NCBI RefSeq assembly: GCF_031143425.1
Contig: NC_090450.1
Location: forward strand, 215,275,442 to 215,339,441
Direction: 5' to 3'
Length of the DNA stretch: 64,000 bases
Source of the DNA: Pleurodeles waltl
Taxonomy: Eukaryota > Chordata > Amphibia > Caudata > Salamandridae
Shown in pieces: positions 43,908 through 55,350 of the stretch (its first letter is position 1; each line of letters begins with the position of its first letter). The notes beneath the pieces are model-generated. The model saw only the letters and a list, made by a program, of their open reading frames with translations. It made no database searches and was not told the origin of the DNA. The position numbers were made by a program, and so were the translations under genes.

Positions 43908-46275
43908 ATGGATCCCAAATGCCTGTACAGACCCCAGGAAGTTGACAACAGACCAGGAACTAGCCAGGAGGACCCACACAAGAATCAGGACAGGGAGAAG
44001 AAGAAAAGAAAGTGTTGCTTCAGTGCAGAGGAGCAGGAAATCCTGGTAAAAGAGGTGTCAGAACACCAGCACCAACTGTTTGTCACCTCAAAGTTGCCAA
44101 TCAGTAGGAGAGAGGCAATATGGCAACAAATTGTTGACAAGATTAACAGTGTGGGAGAAGTATGCAGAACAGTCAGCGCAGGACCAAGGAAAAGATGGCC
44201 AGGAACAGGAAGGCAGCACTGCAGACTGGAGGTGGGAGTCCAGCACACCAGGAGCCCCTGGACTACATGGAGGAGATGGTCACAGCCGTCATCCCTGAGG
44301 ATATCGTCACAGGGATTCAAGGACAGGACAGTGCAGACTACCAGGAGACAACACACATGCAGGGTAAGTCGCATGGGGAATTAAAATGCACTAATGTCAA
44401 CTACAACCGGGGGATAACGACTACAAAATGCATGGAAGTCATCATATACATTGAGTGGCATGGGTAAAGGGGTATGGCATGGGGGCATGGCCTGTACAGA
44501 GAGAAGCTGGGGCATAACACAACACCAACAACCATTCTATGGGGGTATGCTGCCATGCCAACGATGTAGCAAAGGTAAAACCACGCCAGGAGGGAAGGGC
44601 ACAACGTCAAACTGACATCCTGTCACACATCAGCCACTATACCCCTACATTAACTAGGGCCCAATTAACAACCTCTAGCCATACCGACAACTGGAATGTA
44701 ACAGTGACAACATTTGCCACTACTACCTCCGCTGTGTGTGCAGCTCAAGTAGCCAATGGTAGTAACGTCCCCATGGATCATACACACCTAAATTAGTGGG
44801 TTGAGGATGACAACTTTAACAATCCCCTGAAACAAGACAAATGCTCCAGTCCTGTCATTTGTGAATGCCCTAGTTGCCACAAACATCAGCCAATGTCATC
44901 AACATTAGGAGCTACACAGCACTAAGGTCACAACCATGCAGCATATGTCAGGGTCCATCCTGTGCCTGGGTCACAATGCAACATCCCAAATGTCATACTG
45001 CTCAGACAACAGCATTGAGGGGGAGGATGCATATAACTGGCCACTGAAATACACCCGCACAGTCAGAGGAGGAAATAGGACACATCTACGGCTATCAGAG
45101 CAATCCAATGTCCACACATTCCCCAACATCAGCTGTACATATTACCAATGCTAACATCCATATCGTGCCATAACAATGCTATGCATAGGATACGCTACAT
45201 TTCAACTACATATAAGTGGATGTGAAAGATCAGAGACTGGGGCAGGTCCAGATTGTTAAGTGTGCTGCTAGTGCCATAGGAACACCCACAGCCAGTGAAA
45301 GGTCTCACCATTAGAATGGATGTAGACGGAGGGTTGAGTAGGACAAGAAGGTGGCAATTCACTATTTGGCCTAAACCAACACCTAGAGGAGATGATGCCG
45401 ACAAGTCAAAAAACTTACCACAATACATGTGATGTGCAGGTGGGGCATAGGCCTGGGAGAATGCCCATCTGAAAGACTGGAGCAATGAACAGGAAACAAG
45501 ACCACAATGTGAAAATCATCACAAGGCAGGCATGTCACATCACAAATGCCACAATACAGATACACTAATTGTACCCTATTTCATTGTAGAGGACAATGGA
45601 TCTCCTACGGATATGCCTGTCCAGGACTACCCTGATTACATGGATGAAGAGCTGACAAACATCAGCCACCAGACCCTCCAAGATGTCCTTGGAACCCTCC
45701 AGACCACACCTTCAGTCACAAGGAGGAGCACAGAACAAGCAGCCATCACAGAGGACCCACCAACAACCCCAATTGTAAGACCTGCCAGCTCCAATACAGC
45801 TGAGGACTCAGATGACACAGGCACCAGCTTTGAGACAACCGTAGTCGGAGTACAGCGGGAGCTGGCCAATGAGGTGCAGGTGGGGATGCAAACTATGGCA
45901 GCCAGCCTAGAGGGGGTGCGTTGATGTCAACTGAAGGACAAGCAGCAGCTATGCAAGGGTGAACAACTACAGGAAGTAGAAAAAAGGCTGAAGGAAATCA
46001 GCACAGCTGTAATAAAGTTGACCCAACACCTACAACAGCAATCCTGTCAACACGTGCACAAACGCAACATTGAACCCCTCAGGGCCGACCTGGCTGCCTA
46101 CCATCGTGATGTGGCTGCTATTCTTAAGAAACAGCAGATCCTCCTTGCAGCAATACTGCCCTTAAGACTCTCACAGGTAACAGCGACCGGGATGTCTGAC
46201 ACCACCACCACGAAGGACAGAGGAGGCAACACACACATCAGGAGAAGACATGGAACAGATCACCTTCACAGGTAA
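43908..46275 (+). pseudogene. Harbinger B Myb/SANT-like protein 1 (two exons, frameshifted)
   Basis: Exon 1 (43908-44363) encodes a basic start, then CFSAEEQEILVKEVSEH and IWQQIVDKINSVGE of the Myb/SANT trihelix. Near 44150-44190 the reading moves to another phase, where RRTKEKMARNRKAA and a Gly/Pro linker follow. The donor GTAAGT at 44364 and the TTCATTGTAG acceptor ending at 45589 make a phase-1 intron, as in Harbinger A gene 1. Exon 2 (45590-46275) has an acidic Thr-rich part and, after a TGA at 45922-45924 in the same phase, a Glu/Gln/Lys/Leu-rich helical region (QLQEVEKRLKEISTAV). This matches the layout of the two-exon gene in Harbingers A and C. Confidence 0.75.
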
Positions 46276-46585
46276 AAGTACCCGGAAGCACTAGTCCCTG
46301 CTACATGGCCACCTATTACCAAGGTCCTGCGCTTTGTAACATACCACTCTTGCAACAACTGTACTCAATGACTGTTCTGCAAACCACTGTATATCTTGTC
46401 AGCCTGCCAAGTGATTGCCTCTCACTTATTCATTGGCAAATCCTGTCCCTCTGCACTGTCTGACACATAACCCCAGCATGTCAAATGCATTTTTCTGTAG
46501 CACTTGTGTAGGATCACAATGGAAGATGTCACTATAATGGACACACAAACATGGACAATGTACATATAGCACTACAGCACTTTTC

Positions 46586-46591
46586 AATAAA
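46586..46591 (+). terminator. Polyadenylation signal of Harbinger B Myb-like gene 1
   Basis: AATAAA about 310 bp after the end of the reading frame, in the right orientation. Confidence 0.55.
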
Positions 46592-47600
46592 TAGCACTTC
46601 CACAACCACTTTGTCTCTGTGTAATGTGACACATCAACCGTGCAGTAGATCACTGAATTTTGCCTCCTGTCAAATTACATAACCTGTCAATACAACTGTC
46701 CTGAAATAATGTAGTCTGCTAACTATGCACAGTGGCCTTGATTGCACCATACTCTGCCCTTCCAGAGGGTAATATCTGATGAAAAGAGAAACCATACACC
46801 ATAATGCTGTGTTGGACAGAATCATGCTTCCTCAAGGGATATCTAAGCCATTAAATAGTGGCAGCAAAATGTTGCCTCCATGCATTACTAACACATATGA
46901 CATTGCCCACAAATCTAAGCAAACAGTCAACAAACTGCATGAATGAAGGTGTCTGAGTTTACATCCAAATAAGTAATCATGCTGAACAGTGTCACAAATG
47001 ATCTATGTGAGTCATGATCAGGATACTACAAGAGTTCATACCACCACTCACCTTATAAGGGTTCCCTTGAACATCACACTGCAGTCAGACATAACACAGT
47101 GTCCCCAATACCAAATCTGGAAGCACAGTATGTGACATTGAAAACATACTTATTGAAAAAAACACATTGGTATCCATAGTAACTGTGATTGGTGGTTGCA
47201 ATGAATGGTCAAATCTTTGCAAGGTAGCTTTGTGGTAGCTGCCAATGTTACAGCTAATTTGGGATTTGTTTGTAGCGTAGAGCACAAATGTAATACAAAA
47301 GAAATCATGTACACTCATGCCAGGCCCTGATCTACAAGCATTTCACATGTACTGTAAAGGGTTTACTACATATTTATTAAACTGTAAAAAGAGAAGAGAT
47401 AACTCGGGGAAACACCTTACCTACCCTAATCTACCCTAACTACTCATTACCCACAACTGTCCCTAACTAACCTAAGCTAAACTTACTTATCACATGTAAA
47501 GAAACATTCTAAACATCAACCCTCCACCCCCCCTTATGAGATGGGACACATGGAGGACAACAGATACTAACCTAAACACATACTATCCTAGACTAAGCAA
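46592..47600. other. Spacer between convergent genes of Harbinger B
   Basis: About 1 kb, A/T-rich, with no frame above about 80 codons and no recognisable feature. It separates the 3' end of the + strand Myb-like gene from the 3' end of the - strand one. Confidence 0.6.
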
Positions 47601-47607
47601 ATATATA

Positions 47608-47613
47608 TTTATT
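47608..47613 (-). terminator. Polyadenylation signal of Harbinger B Myb-like gene 2
   Basis: TTTATT on the + strand (AATAAA on the - strand) about 240 bp after the stop at 47851-47853. Confidence 0.5.
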
Positions 47614-48359
47614 TGTAATTTTTTATTATAGATTTTTTTTTTTTTTCAAAACACACAAGAACCCCAACATTGCCCCCACCCACCTACCCACACACTCAAA
47701 AAGAAACAGTAGAAACAATCACGACCCCCCACCCAGTAACACTAACTAAACTAACAGCCTATACTAACCTAACACTAAGCCTCCTAAACCCACAAAGTAT
47801 AAGAATAAGGAAAGAGGAGGGAGGGGAGGGAATCATGTCCATCAAAATGTTTAGAGGTTGGCCCTCTGGAGGGTCTGCTTAATGGACCGCACCCGCCGGT
47901 TGATATGGCGAACATCCTGCCGCAGGCGACTCATTTTTCTAAGGACACATTCCATTTTACTCTGCTTGTCCACAAAAGCAGAAGGGTCAATAGCAGCAGC
48001 TGGGGTGGTCTGTGTGCCAGCTGAGGAAGTGTGAGGCAGTGTAGGGTCAATGTCTGTGGGCAGCCCGGCAGGTGGTCCTGTGCTGGGCCCTGGATCACTT
48101 GCAGATGTTGTTGCCACAACGGGCATAGCTGTTGGTGGTGCCACCTGGGTGGTAGTGGTGGTGGCTGTGGTGGGCAAAGAAGAGCCACCCTGTGGGAATG
48201 CCCTCCAGGCTCTGGAGGCCCGTTCATTTCGGAATCTGCGGGCCTTTTCGGTACCCCGACTCTACCTTCAGTATATGCTGGTACCGCATTGCCCGCCTTT
48301 GGAATTCCCGCAACTGGATGGGTGTCATATTTGCAGCTGTGAAGACAAATGAAAAGAAT

Positions 48360-49535
48360 TACATTAGGAACTGCATTGTGTGAAATGGCACAAGAAGCAA
48401 ATCAGACAATACATCTACTGTACTTGTAACAGCTTATGTCATCATACAGATCATTGAATGTCCTTGAGGAAGTACTTGGCAGGCCAGCCTACAAAGGTCG
48501 TATCACACCTAGCACATCCAAACCCTACAAGATGGGTAACAACAGCCATGATTTTGGCATCAGTGTTCTGCCAGTTGTCAGCTAACAATCATGCAGCACA
48601 TCCTCTGCCAATGTCAGGGCTACAAATGTCATTGTATGGGATGGAAATCTAGGGCCACATGATATGCAAGTTGCAAATGGACTTGCTAGTATAGTAGTCA
48701 TGTGCCAAACATGAGTGTGTATACTAGGTTCAGACAATATATTTACTGATTTACATGTCTGTGTACCAAACTTGTATCATCAGTCCTAGGTACACTATTC
48801 ACAAACCCATGCCTGTGTTTGGGGGGGGTGGAGAAACAACTAACAATTTCAAACAAAATGGACACCTAGGAAGCTTATGAAAGCAGGACATGTGTTTGGC
48901 TTAACACACACACCACAGGTAAGGTTTATCTACAAATAGAAGACAGCAAACCCTTGACCAATCCTAGTGCCACACGTCTGGTAATGCAGACCTTTGTCCA
49001 CATCATGTACTTCCAGTAAGCCATGACACACAACAAACACAGAGATGCAAGAACACCCCTGGCCATGATTTGCATGCACATCTAGGCCATTGCACACAAG
49101 TGCCACATACGCGTAGCACTACATGTGGAGCTATATGTTGCTAGGAAGTTCAACCTACAGTTTAATCAGTACATTAGTGAACAGGGAAGCAGAGGTCTGT
49201 TGGTAAGTATTTTGCAGCCCCAATCTGGCAGAATGTGGGTCTGACAGGCTGACTAAATCACAGATTATATCCAGTGCAACACTTGCTGATACAAGTGTTA
49301 TCCACATGACTCATCCCCATTCACATTGAGGGGCCTACAGGACTGACCCAGAATCCCTGAATAAGACAATAGGATAAGCATTGGCCTACTCTAAAATGGT
49401 GAGAACATGAAATCCCACCAATGGAACAAGACAAATGATGGACCAGCGCATCACACCTTGCTATTTGTTCAGCACACAGGAGTCCATCACACATCACCAG
49501 CAAACACAACACATAACAGACTTATCAACACTTAC
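48360..49535 (-). other. Intron 2 of Harbinger B Myb-like gene 2
   Basis: About 1.2 kb with no frame of note. Boundaries are set by the donor and acceptor described for the gene. Confidence 0.5.
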
Positions 49536-50393
49536 TGGAGTTGTCGGGGTCCTCGAATGAAGCCACCTCCCCCACAGTGTAGGGTGCGGGTCCACCTGTA
49601 AGGCATGGAAGGGAGAAATATGCTCAAATTCTGTGCACTGTCCAACAATTCCAAAGACAAATACTATGTGTAAGATTACATAAGTAAGTAAAGCCACTCA
49701 GACATGATGATACTGCATCCGATATAGCACGGCTAACATGTTCATACCATGGGTCTCCTATGAAATGTACACACACATCTGCACACATGCAGTGGCCCTA
49801 ACAATCATGTGTTGGCAAACATGCTCCTTCATTAGTGAGCAGACATTATAATGGAGTGTATTTGTGTCATCATGTGCATCCAAGAGAGACATCCAAAGCC
49901 ACTTTCATTGAGGAGTGCATTACCATTCAACCAGCCATTGTGGCCATGACACTTTTATGACACACAAGTACATTATACAGAGGGGCAGGGGCAGTTGTAA
50001 GCCCCCATGTTGTTATAGTTTCTTCATTTGATGTGGCCCAGCTATGATGAGTTGCACCAACTATAGAGATATGAACCTATGTGCATACCTTTGGCCAGCC
50101 ATACCTAAACATAAGGTGGAACAACAAACACCAAATACCAGTCTAAGATGTTAGCTTAGAGCACCTTGCACTTTTTCCCTATGGCTCCAAATCCAGATCT
50201 GTCATGTATTCGAAATGACAAAAGACCACAATAATCCGTAACATATATAGAACTTTTGTGCTCGCTTGCCTTACACACTCACCAGATACACGAGACATAT
50301 GTTTGGGCCACATTGCTATCATCTATTGACATGAAGCCTGCACTCATTTTCAGCATCATGTAGTGTTTTAAAAGTCAGGGCCAGATGTATGAA

Positions 50394-50660
50394 AAATTTT
50401 CGCATTCGCAAAAGGTGCGAATCGCAAAAATCGTCCGTTTGCGAATGCAAAAATGTGGTCTGCGATGCATGAAAGGCATTCGCAGACGAAAAATAAGCAA
50501 TCGCAAAAATTGTGATTTTTTGCATTGCAACCTGGTTTTGCGAGTCGCATTTTGTGATTCGGTATTTCCAGTAGGAAATTGTGAGGCAAAATCCAAGTCG
50601 CAATTCGATGCATCAAAAATTGGCAAATCGCAATTTTTCGCAGAATGACATTTTGCACAT
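50394..50660. repeat. Left subterminal zone of Harbinger C, TCGCAA/TTGCGA motifs
   Basis: More than ten copies of CGCAA, TCGCAAAA, GCATTCGCA and their complements lie in both orientations. 53895-54110 on the right has the same set (GCAATTTGCGATT, AATCGCAATTTGCG). The clustering is stronger than in the other two Harbingers. Confidence 0.8.
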
Positions 50661-50744
50661 GCAAAATACCACTAAGTGAAACCAGGTGGTAACCAGGTGC
50701 AACCTATATAAAGAGGCCCAGAATGCCTCAGACTCTTTTCCACA

Positions 50745-51916
50745 ATGGCTGCACTCTACGTCATGGCAAGGAGGATGAGGATCTCGGCAGGTTTGAGCAG
50801 AGGGAGGAGGAGACAGGAGGGCATTTTCAGAGTGCGCATTACACTTTTTAACCAGACAGAGGAGGAAATATTTGAGAGGTATAGGTTGAACTCAGCCATG
50901 ATACTTGATCCGATAGCTGAGCTACAACCCATACTGCAGTGTAGAACACAAAGGACTCACAGCATACCCACCCATGTGCAGGTATTATGCTCCCTCCACC
51001 CACTCGCCTCAGGGAGCTATCAAGGGGTCATAGCAGCAGCTGGAGGGGTATCACACAGTGCCCTCTCTAGATTTTTCAATGCATTTCTCAACGCCATGCT
51101 GAGCAGGATACACCAGTACATCAGATTCCCCCACACCCCACAGGAAATACAGCAGACAAAAAGAGATTTTTTACCAGATAGCACAGTTCCCCGATGTCCT
51201 AGGTGCTATTGATGGGACACATGTTGCAATCTGTCCACCATCAGCCACAGAGTATGTGTACTGCAACCGTAAATACCCACATTCAGTGAATATATAGGTG
51301 ATTTGTAATGCCTCCTACATCATTACTGATCTCGTGGCCAGGTACCCAGGGAGCACACATGATTCGTACATCTTTCGCCATAGTGGCATTCACACAAGAC
51401 TGCTAGCTTGGGAGTTTGGAGCAGGATATCTACTAGGTATTGTCCCTCTGTACAATGGCGCATTGATGGCGTGCTGAAGTCAGATGGCTCAGTTACTCAA
51501 TATACCCTCTGTCCCTTCCAGGAGACAGTGCCTACACAGTGTGCACCTACATGATGACGCCATACCTCAATCCTGCAACACCTGCTGAACGGAGATACAA
51601 TGCAGCACACAGGGCGACCCACAACGTGGTGGAGCGCACCTTTGGACTGCTGAAGAGTCGCTTCCGGTGCCTCCACAAAAGTGGAGGGGCACTACAGTAC
51701 AGCCCAGAGACCACATGTAGAATAGTGGCTACTTGTGCAATCTTGCACAATATAGCTACCACCAGGGGCATACCTTTAGAAATATGTGATACTGAATCTG
51801 ATGAGGATGATGATCCCATACCACCCCTACAGCCAGCAGACAGGACCAGTGCAGCAGAGGGAAGGCATAGGCGTGCTGACATCACACACAACCATTTCAG
51901 ATGTAAGTATGAATAA
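50745..51916 (+). pseudogene. Harbinger C DDE transposase (two exons, one frameshift, one stop)
   Basis: Exon 1 starts MAALYVMARRMRI and shows the helix-turn-helix-like LASGSYQGVIAAAGGVS block. An extra T in a T-run near 51163 shifts the frame. After it come GAIDGTHVAICPP (first Asp), an in-frame TAG in the NI.VICNAS segment, and HDSYIFRHSG. The donor at 51437 (phase 1) and acceptor CCTTCCAG ending at 51521 join to GDSAYTV (second Asp), and exon 2 carries the Glu in HNVVERTFGLLKSRF, then an acidic tail. All three catalytic residues survive. Confidence 0.85.
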
Positions 51917-52088
51917 GACAAATGCACTGACAAATGTACCTGTAGTGAAGTAAATGTATTACCTTAATGTCAGGTAATGTAAGTCCAACGAATAGCAACA
52001 AAAGTGTGTAAAAAAATAGAAACAATGGAAATTAAGAGTAATGCACTATTACGTCATAGTATACTCATTACCCCTCTGGCCGCTACAG

Positions 52089-53749
52089 TTACTTCTTGCG
52101 GCCAGGCACACCACTCGGGTGCCCAGTTGCCTCACTGGCACCTTGATTGTCTGCCTCAGTGGCAGTGCTGTGCCTGGCACTGCGCCATCTGGTGTCCATT
52201 GCGGGTACAGCTAGGCTGCTGAGCCTGGAAGTGTCCTCCGTGTCCCCCAGTCCAAGCTCACTAGGTGTGGCTGACCTCTGTCCCATGATGTTGCCTATCA
52301 CATTTGTGATTTGGACAAGTCTGTGAGCCACATCCCTGCTGCTGTGTGCTGCCTCCACCTGTGCAACCACTGCACGAAGTGCAATCTGTGAGGATAAATT
52401 AGCTAGCCTATTGGCAGAGCGACAGAATCCCCCGAACATGTTCATGAATCGTCACTCATGCCTGCAGTGGCTCACCCTCTCATGGTGCAGCTCCTGGCAT
52501 AGTTCCCACACAGCACAAGTGAGCTCCCTTGTGTCCTGAGATGCCTGCACCTGTCCCTCATGCAGCTGTTCTATATTCGCATTCAGGCACTCCAGCTGGC
52601 GATGCAGGCCCCCAATGTTGGCATTATGTTGCTGCATTTGTTTCAATAAACCAGTGATCTTTTTGTTCTGTAGGCACTGCTGCTGCAACATAGCTGCTTC
52701 CAGCCCACCAAAGAAGGAGGGACCCTCACCTGCCTCATTCGCCTGTGCACCGGCATTTGTTGCAATCCTGCAGGGTGCTGTGGTCTGCTGAAAAGTGGCC
52801 TCCTGCATCTGGGTGCGTCTGCCAGTTGGGGATGGTGTCTGTGTCCCTTCCTGCTGCTCATCCAAGTCCTGACTGAGCTCTGGCAGTGTCAGTGCCCTGG
52901 GCCTGCGTCGGAGTGGGCCAATGGTGAGAGACCCACTTGTGTTTGAGTCTGAGGCTGGATGGGTGTCAGTCTCCCCTACGCTGGCAGATGCTGTGGCTGC
53001 TAGGCCTGGCCCACCTGCAACGACAATATGCAGCATGTCAGTTATGTTTGTTGCAAGTAAGGGCACACAATGATAATAAAGGTACAGGTACTTCTCTTCA
53101 CTGTGTTGTGGGTGTTGTGTTCCTCTTGCTGTCGCTCTACTTAAATACATTGTATGTGCTACTTTCAGCTCTGGGTTGTGGACTACCACTCCCATAATGC
53201 ATTGTTGTGCTGCTTCTAAGATGTGGAATGGACTACTTTTCATAATGTTTTACATTACTTGCTAATTACTAAGGGGCTTTTGTGCATACACATATGGGGT
53301 TACAATTCAATATTGCACTTACCTTTGCTGGTAGTAGGTGTGCCGGAGGTGTCTATCTCTGTGACCCCACTCACTGCTTCAGGGAGGAGTGTGGACTCCA
53401 CTAGGTCCTCTAACGGGATGGATGGTGACTCTGTGGGTGGACCACCTCCTGTGCTCCTGGCCTCCTGCAGTTTTCTTGCCACCCTCTCCTTTGCACGGGA
53501 CCGCAGGTCATACCACCTCTTCTTAATCTCGTCGACCGAGCTCTGTGCCACACCAATAGCGCAGATCTTAGTTTGTATATCTGCCCAGAGTCTCCTTTTC
53601 TCACTCTCCGGCACCTGGAGTGAGCTTTTACCAAAGAGGCGGTCATGGCTCCTCACCACCTCCTCTGTCAGCACCTCCAGCTCTTGCTTGCTAAATTTGA
53701 GCTTCCTCTTTCTCTCTCCCTTCTCCTTTCCTTGGGCTGAGGTGTCCAT
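52089..53749 (-). pseudogene. Harbinger C Myb/SANT-like protein (two exons, in-frame TGA)
   Basis: Exon 1 (53749-53323) encodes MDTSAQGKEKGERKRKLKFS, then the trihelix (LEVLTEEVVRSH, RRLWADIQTKI, EIKKRWYDLRSRAKERVARK) and GGGPPTESPS. It ends in phase 1 at GTAAGT. Exon 2 (53014-52452) starts with GGPGLAATASAS and has a helical, Gln-rich domain (LLKQMQQHNANIGGLHRQLECL). TGA at 52452-52454 ends it, but the same phase is open for a further 119 codons to 52089 with another helical segment. Either this TGA is a mutation of the coding frame or the remainder is decayed exon text. Confidence 0.82.
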
Positions 53750-54123
53750 CCTTGTTCAGGTGTGCTGCATCCTTCAGAGTGTTGCTCAGTGTGGCTGGGC
53801 TGCTCTCTCTGGATGCTGGTTTGGGTGTGGCACCTGAAACTTCCTGGGATGACTCACTTCCTGCTTGTGATGTCACCAGGCTCCTCCAGGTGTGCTTTCT
53901 CGAAATGTTTCGCAATTTGCGATTTTCAGTTACCGAATCGCAATTTGCGAAAATGCAAATTGCGATTCGGTAATTGGGCCTCGCAAACCACAAATAGCAA
54001 TTTTTAAGAAATCGCTAATTCCGAAAACAATTTTGTTACATGGCCTATTGCGACTCGGAAATAGCGATTTCTTAAAAATCGTTATTTGCGATTCCTAAGG
54101 CCATTTCTTCATACATCTGGCCC

Positions 54124-54461
54124 TCAGTCTAGCTGTTGCATCAACAAATGTTGGTAATCATTTTGAAAATCTATACCTCACAGGCAAATGTGTCCTATAT
54201 ATACATAATTGGCTCCTGATTTGTGTTGCTCTTTGACACAAAGGTGGCTCCCACTTACATTAAGCAAAAGTATTCAGTAAGTTTGCAGAGCACTTGCTTC
54301 CTGACAGCAAGCAATTGTGGTCTGTAACATAGTCCATCAATGACCCTGTATGTTTCCAAAACATTCCACACACTCAACAACATTGCCGGCAGATATTGTA
54401 CTAATCATCTGATGTCACCACAGAGCATTTAACTGTGCACATTTACATGATTTGTACTCAC
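54124..54461 (-). other. Rest of intron 1 of Harbinger B Myb-like gene 2
   Basis: Short stretch between Harbinger C and exon 1, no feature visible except the donor at its right edge. Confidence 0.5.
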
Positions 54462-54750
54462 CAACAGGGCCACCAATCACAATTCCCAGGTGGTCCAGCA
54501 GATCTTGCTCCCTGGAGATGAGGTCGGCCCAGCGGTGCTTCAGCTGGTGGTCATTCCTCTGGCTGCGATATACGCATTCCAAGTGATGCAGAACCTTTCC
54601 CCACCGGAGCCTCCGTGCCTCAGTGTGATACCCCTATATCACCCGCCCACCTGCCTCAATCAAAAGGGGGAGGAAATGGCACACCAGCCATATGAACCCC
54701 CCCCCAAGCTCCTCCTCACCCATCTTGCCAAGACGTGGCCTACCCAACAT

Positions 54751-55350
54751 CTTAACACAAAAAAAGGTAATAGGGGATAAAGGAGAACAAAGGAGAATAG
54801 GGGGAAACTAGAATTAGAAAAATGTAAACTAAAAGAGCCCAACTATCCCTAAACTATCACTACCCACGACAGACTCCCAAAAACAACAAAGACAACACAA
54901 TACTTGACAATAGTACACAATAAACACTCAGACAGGATAGAACAACAATATTTTATTCACAAACTGACAAGTAATGGACCACACAGGAGACAAAAGCACA
55001 ATTTGACTAGACAAAACTCTGAACACAGCCACACAGTCTAGAAGAATGACAGACTGCAAAGTGAAAGTGAAAGTACACCCACTGCACATAATCTGTAAAC
55101 AGGATATCCTATTACATCACTTCCAGCTGCATAAAATGGGCGCCGTTTTGATCGTTATGGGTCAAAACATTTTGACGCATACAGTCTGGGCGTCATTTTT
55201 TCGACGCACAGGAGTAAAAATGAGGCCGCATGCATATATTTTGAAATAGTCTAACACTTAACCAATTTTCAGGGCACAGTGCGTCGTTTTTCGGGCATAA
55301 GCGTCAAAGTTTCAGGGCATTAATTGGGTTTGGGTCATTTTACCATTTTA
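54751..55350 (-). promoter_or_regulatory. Upstream region of Harbinger B Myb-like gene 2 with GCGTCAAA motifs
   Basis: In 55127-55320 lie GGCGCCGTTTTGATCG, TTTTGACGCATAC, GGGCGTCATTTTTTCGACGC, GTGCGTCGTTTTTCG and GCGTCAAAG. These are the motifs of both ends of Harbinger B. As no terminal repeat or duplication is here, I read it as an internal regulatory cluster upstream of the - strand gene. Confidence 0.45.

Larger units (their letters stand above)
50378..54123. mobile_element. Harbinger C: 3.7-kb PIF/Harbinger transposon
   Basis: Perfect 16-bp inverted ends GGGCCAGATGTATGAA are flanked by TCA (50375-50377 and 54124-54126). It encodes a transposase (+) and a two-exon Myb/SANT-like protein (-) that converge, each starting about 370 bp inside its end. 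This is the classic size and layout of the superfamily. It is the innermost insertion of the second doll. Confidence 0.92.
47851..54750 (-). pseudogene. Harbinger B Myb/SANT-like protein 2 (three exons; intron hosts Harbinger C)
   Basis: Exon 1 (54750-54462) starts MLGRPRLGKMGEEELGG and ends with the trihelix part RSQRNDHQLKHRWADLISR. It has an in-frame TAG. It ends in phase 1 at a GTGAGT donor. Exon 2 (49595-49536, 60 bp) is bounded by CTTACAG and GTAAGT and keeps phase 1. Exon 3 (48336-47851) begins after TTGTCTTCACAG with TANMTPIQLREFQRRAMRYQ, shifts frame near 48250, then runs through a Thr/Pro-rich region to a helical tail (MECVLRKMSRLRQDVRHINRRV). Compatible phases at every junction support the model. 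Harbinger C lies in the intron between exons 1 and 2. Confidence 0.72.
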
